From NCBI GenBank assembly GCA_900555435.1, contig USLH01000115.1, positions 1 through 7,205 on the forward strand: a DNA stretch of 7,205 nucleotides, written 5' to 3'. Position 1 is the stretch's first letter. Each line of letters starts with the position of its first letter. Positions 6,698-7,205 of this stretch are shown piece after piece. The position numbers and the translations under genes were made by a program. The notes under the pieces are model-generated. The model was not told where the DNA came from. It made no database searches and worked only from the letters and a program-made list of their open reading frames with translations. Source of the DNA: an uncultured Oscillospiraceae bacterium. Its GTDB lineage: Bacteria; Bacillota; Clostridia; Oscillospirales; Ruminococcaceae.

Positions 6698-7205
6698 ATT
6701 TCTTGATGATGGCGCCGAATTTGCACTTCTCCATACAGGCGCCGCACTTGATGCACTTGGCCTGGTTGACCACATGGGGCACCTTGACGGAGCCTTCGAT
6801 GGCGCCAACGGGGCAGGTACGGGCGCAGAGGGTGCAGCCTTTGCACTTATCGGTGAGGATGGTGATCTGCATCAGGTGTTTGCAGACGCCGGCGGGGCAC
6901 TTCTTGTCCACGACGTGGGCGATGTATTCATCCCGGAAGTACCGGAGGGTGGAGAGGACGGGATTGGGAGCGGTCTGGCCCAAGCCGCAGAGAGAGTTGG
7001 CCTTGATGTAGTAGCAAAGCTGCTCCATCTTGTCCAGATCTTCCAGCGTCGCCTCGCCCCGGGTAATCTTGTCGAGCATCTCGTAAAGGCGCTTGGTGCC
7101 CACGCGGCAGGGAGTACATTTGCCGCAGGACTCGTCCACGGTGAATTCCAGGAAGAACTTGGCGATGTCCACCATGCAGGTGTCCTCGTCCATGACGATC
7201 AGTCC
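6696..7205 (-). CDS. hydB: NuoF-like flavoprotein subunit of the hydrogenase (HydB/HndC type), C-terminal part
   Basis: The visible 169 residues are the C-terminal part; the frame stays open to the right edge (GLIVMDEDTCMVD...), so the ATG at 7193 is internal and the FMN- and NAD(H)-binding region lies outside the window. The NuoF [4Fe-4S] site is present as ESCGKCTPCRVGT, with a fourth Cys in SLCGLGQ (visible residues C27, C30, C33 and C73). After a short linker with two further Cys (KKCPAGVC) comes a two-cluster bacterial ferredoxin domain: CKGCTLCARTCPVG and CIKCGACMEKCKFG. This added ferredoxin tail distinguishes HydB/HndC-type subunits from plain complex I NuoF and passes electrons between NAD(P)H-FMN and HydA or ferredoxin. 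The gene ends 18 nt before hydA and its stop codon overlaps the hydA ribosome-binding site, so the two subunits are made together. The exact complex type, bifurcating or not, cannot be assigned from this part. Confidence 0.93.
   Translation of the reverse strand, partial: GLIVMDEDTCMVDIAKFFLEFTVDESCGKCTPCRVGTKRLYEMLDKITRGEATLEDLDKMEQLCYYIKANSLCGLGQTAPNPVLSTLRYFRDEYIAHVVDKKCPAGVCKHLMQITILTDKCKGCTLCARTCPVGAIEGSVKVPHVVNQAKCIKCGACMEKCKFGAIIKK

Overview
The window looks like chromosomal DNA from a moderately GC-rich anaerobic member of the Clostridia (Firmicutes). The basis is the gene content: a ProX/PrdX-type prolyl-tRNA deacylase, RNase R, a YhhN membrane protein and a NuoF-like/HydA [FeFe]-hydrogenase pair, all with strong AAGGAG/GGAGG ribosome-binding sites. 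I cannot place it more finely from sequence alone. No mobile element, tRNA, rRNA or CRISPR array was seen, and genes occupy almost all of the window.

Left part, plus strand (1-3787): the 3' end of a YbaK-fold prolyl-tRNA deacylase, then rnr (RNase R), then a 239-residue protein of unknown function starting at a GTG, then a seven- to eight-helix YhhN-type putative lysoplasmalogenase. Gaps are 16 nt, 4 nt and a 4-nt ATGA overlap, so the last three genes look translationally coupled and all four are probably one transcript. A strong hairpin with a T-run (3794-3833) ends this unit and faces the convergent araC gene.

Middle, minus strand (3832-4803): an AraC-family regulator with an N-terminal double helix-turn-helix and a C-terminal GyrI-like ligand-binding domain. 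It is preceded by a 125-nt intergenic stretch that holds a possible promoter for it and the terminator of the hydrogenase operon.

Right part, minus strand (4929-7205): the end of a hydrogenase operon. It contains the C-terminal part of the NuoF-like flavoprotein subunit (HydB/HndC type), then HydA/HndD, the catalytic [FeFe]-hydrogenase subunit with a full set of N-terminal iron-sulfur domains. Together they would couple NAD(P)(H), and possibly ferredoxin, to H2 production or uptake in the cytoplasm. The remaining small subunit (NuoE-like) and the N-terminal half of the flavoprotein should lie beyond the right edge.

The points most worth a second look are the unknown 239-residue protein (a possible PD-(D/E)xK-like nuclease motif joined to a winged-helix-like tail), the TSCSPGW L1 motif of HydA with Ser where the [4Fe-4S] ligand Cys is expected, and the choice of HydA start codon. 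I saw no clear new multi-gene system.
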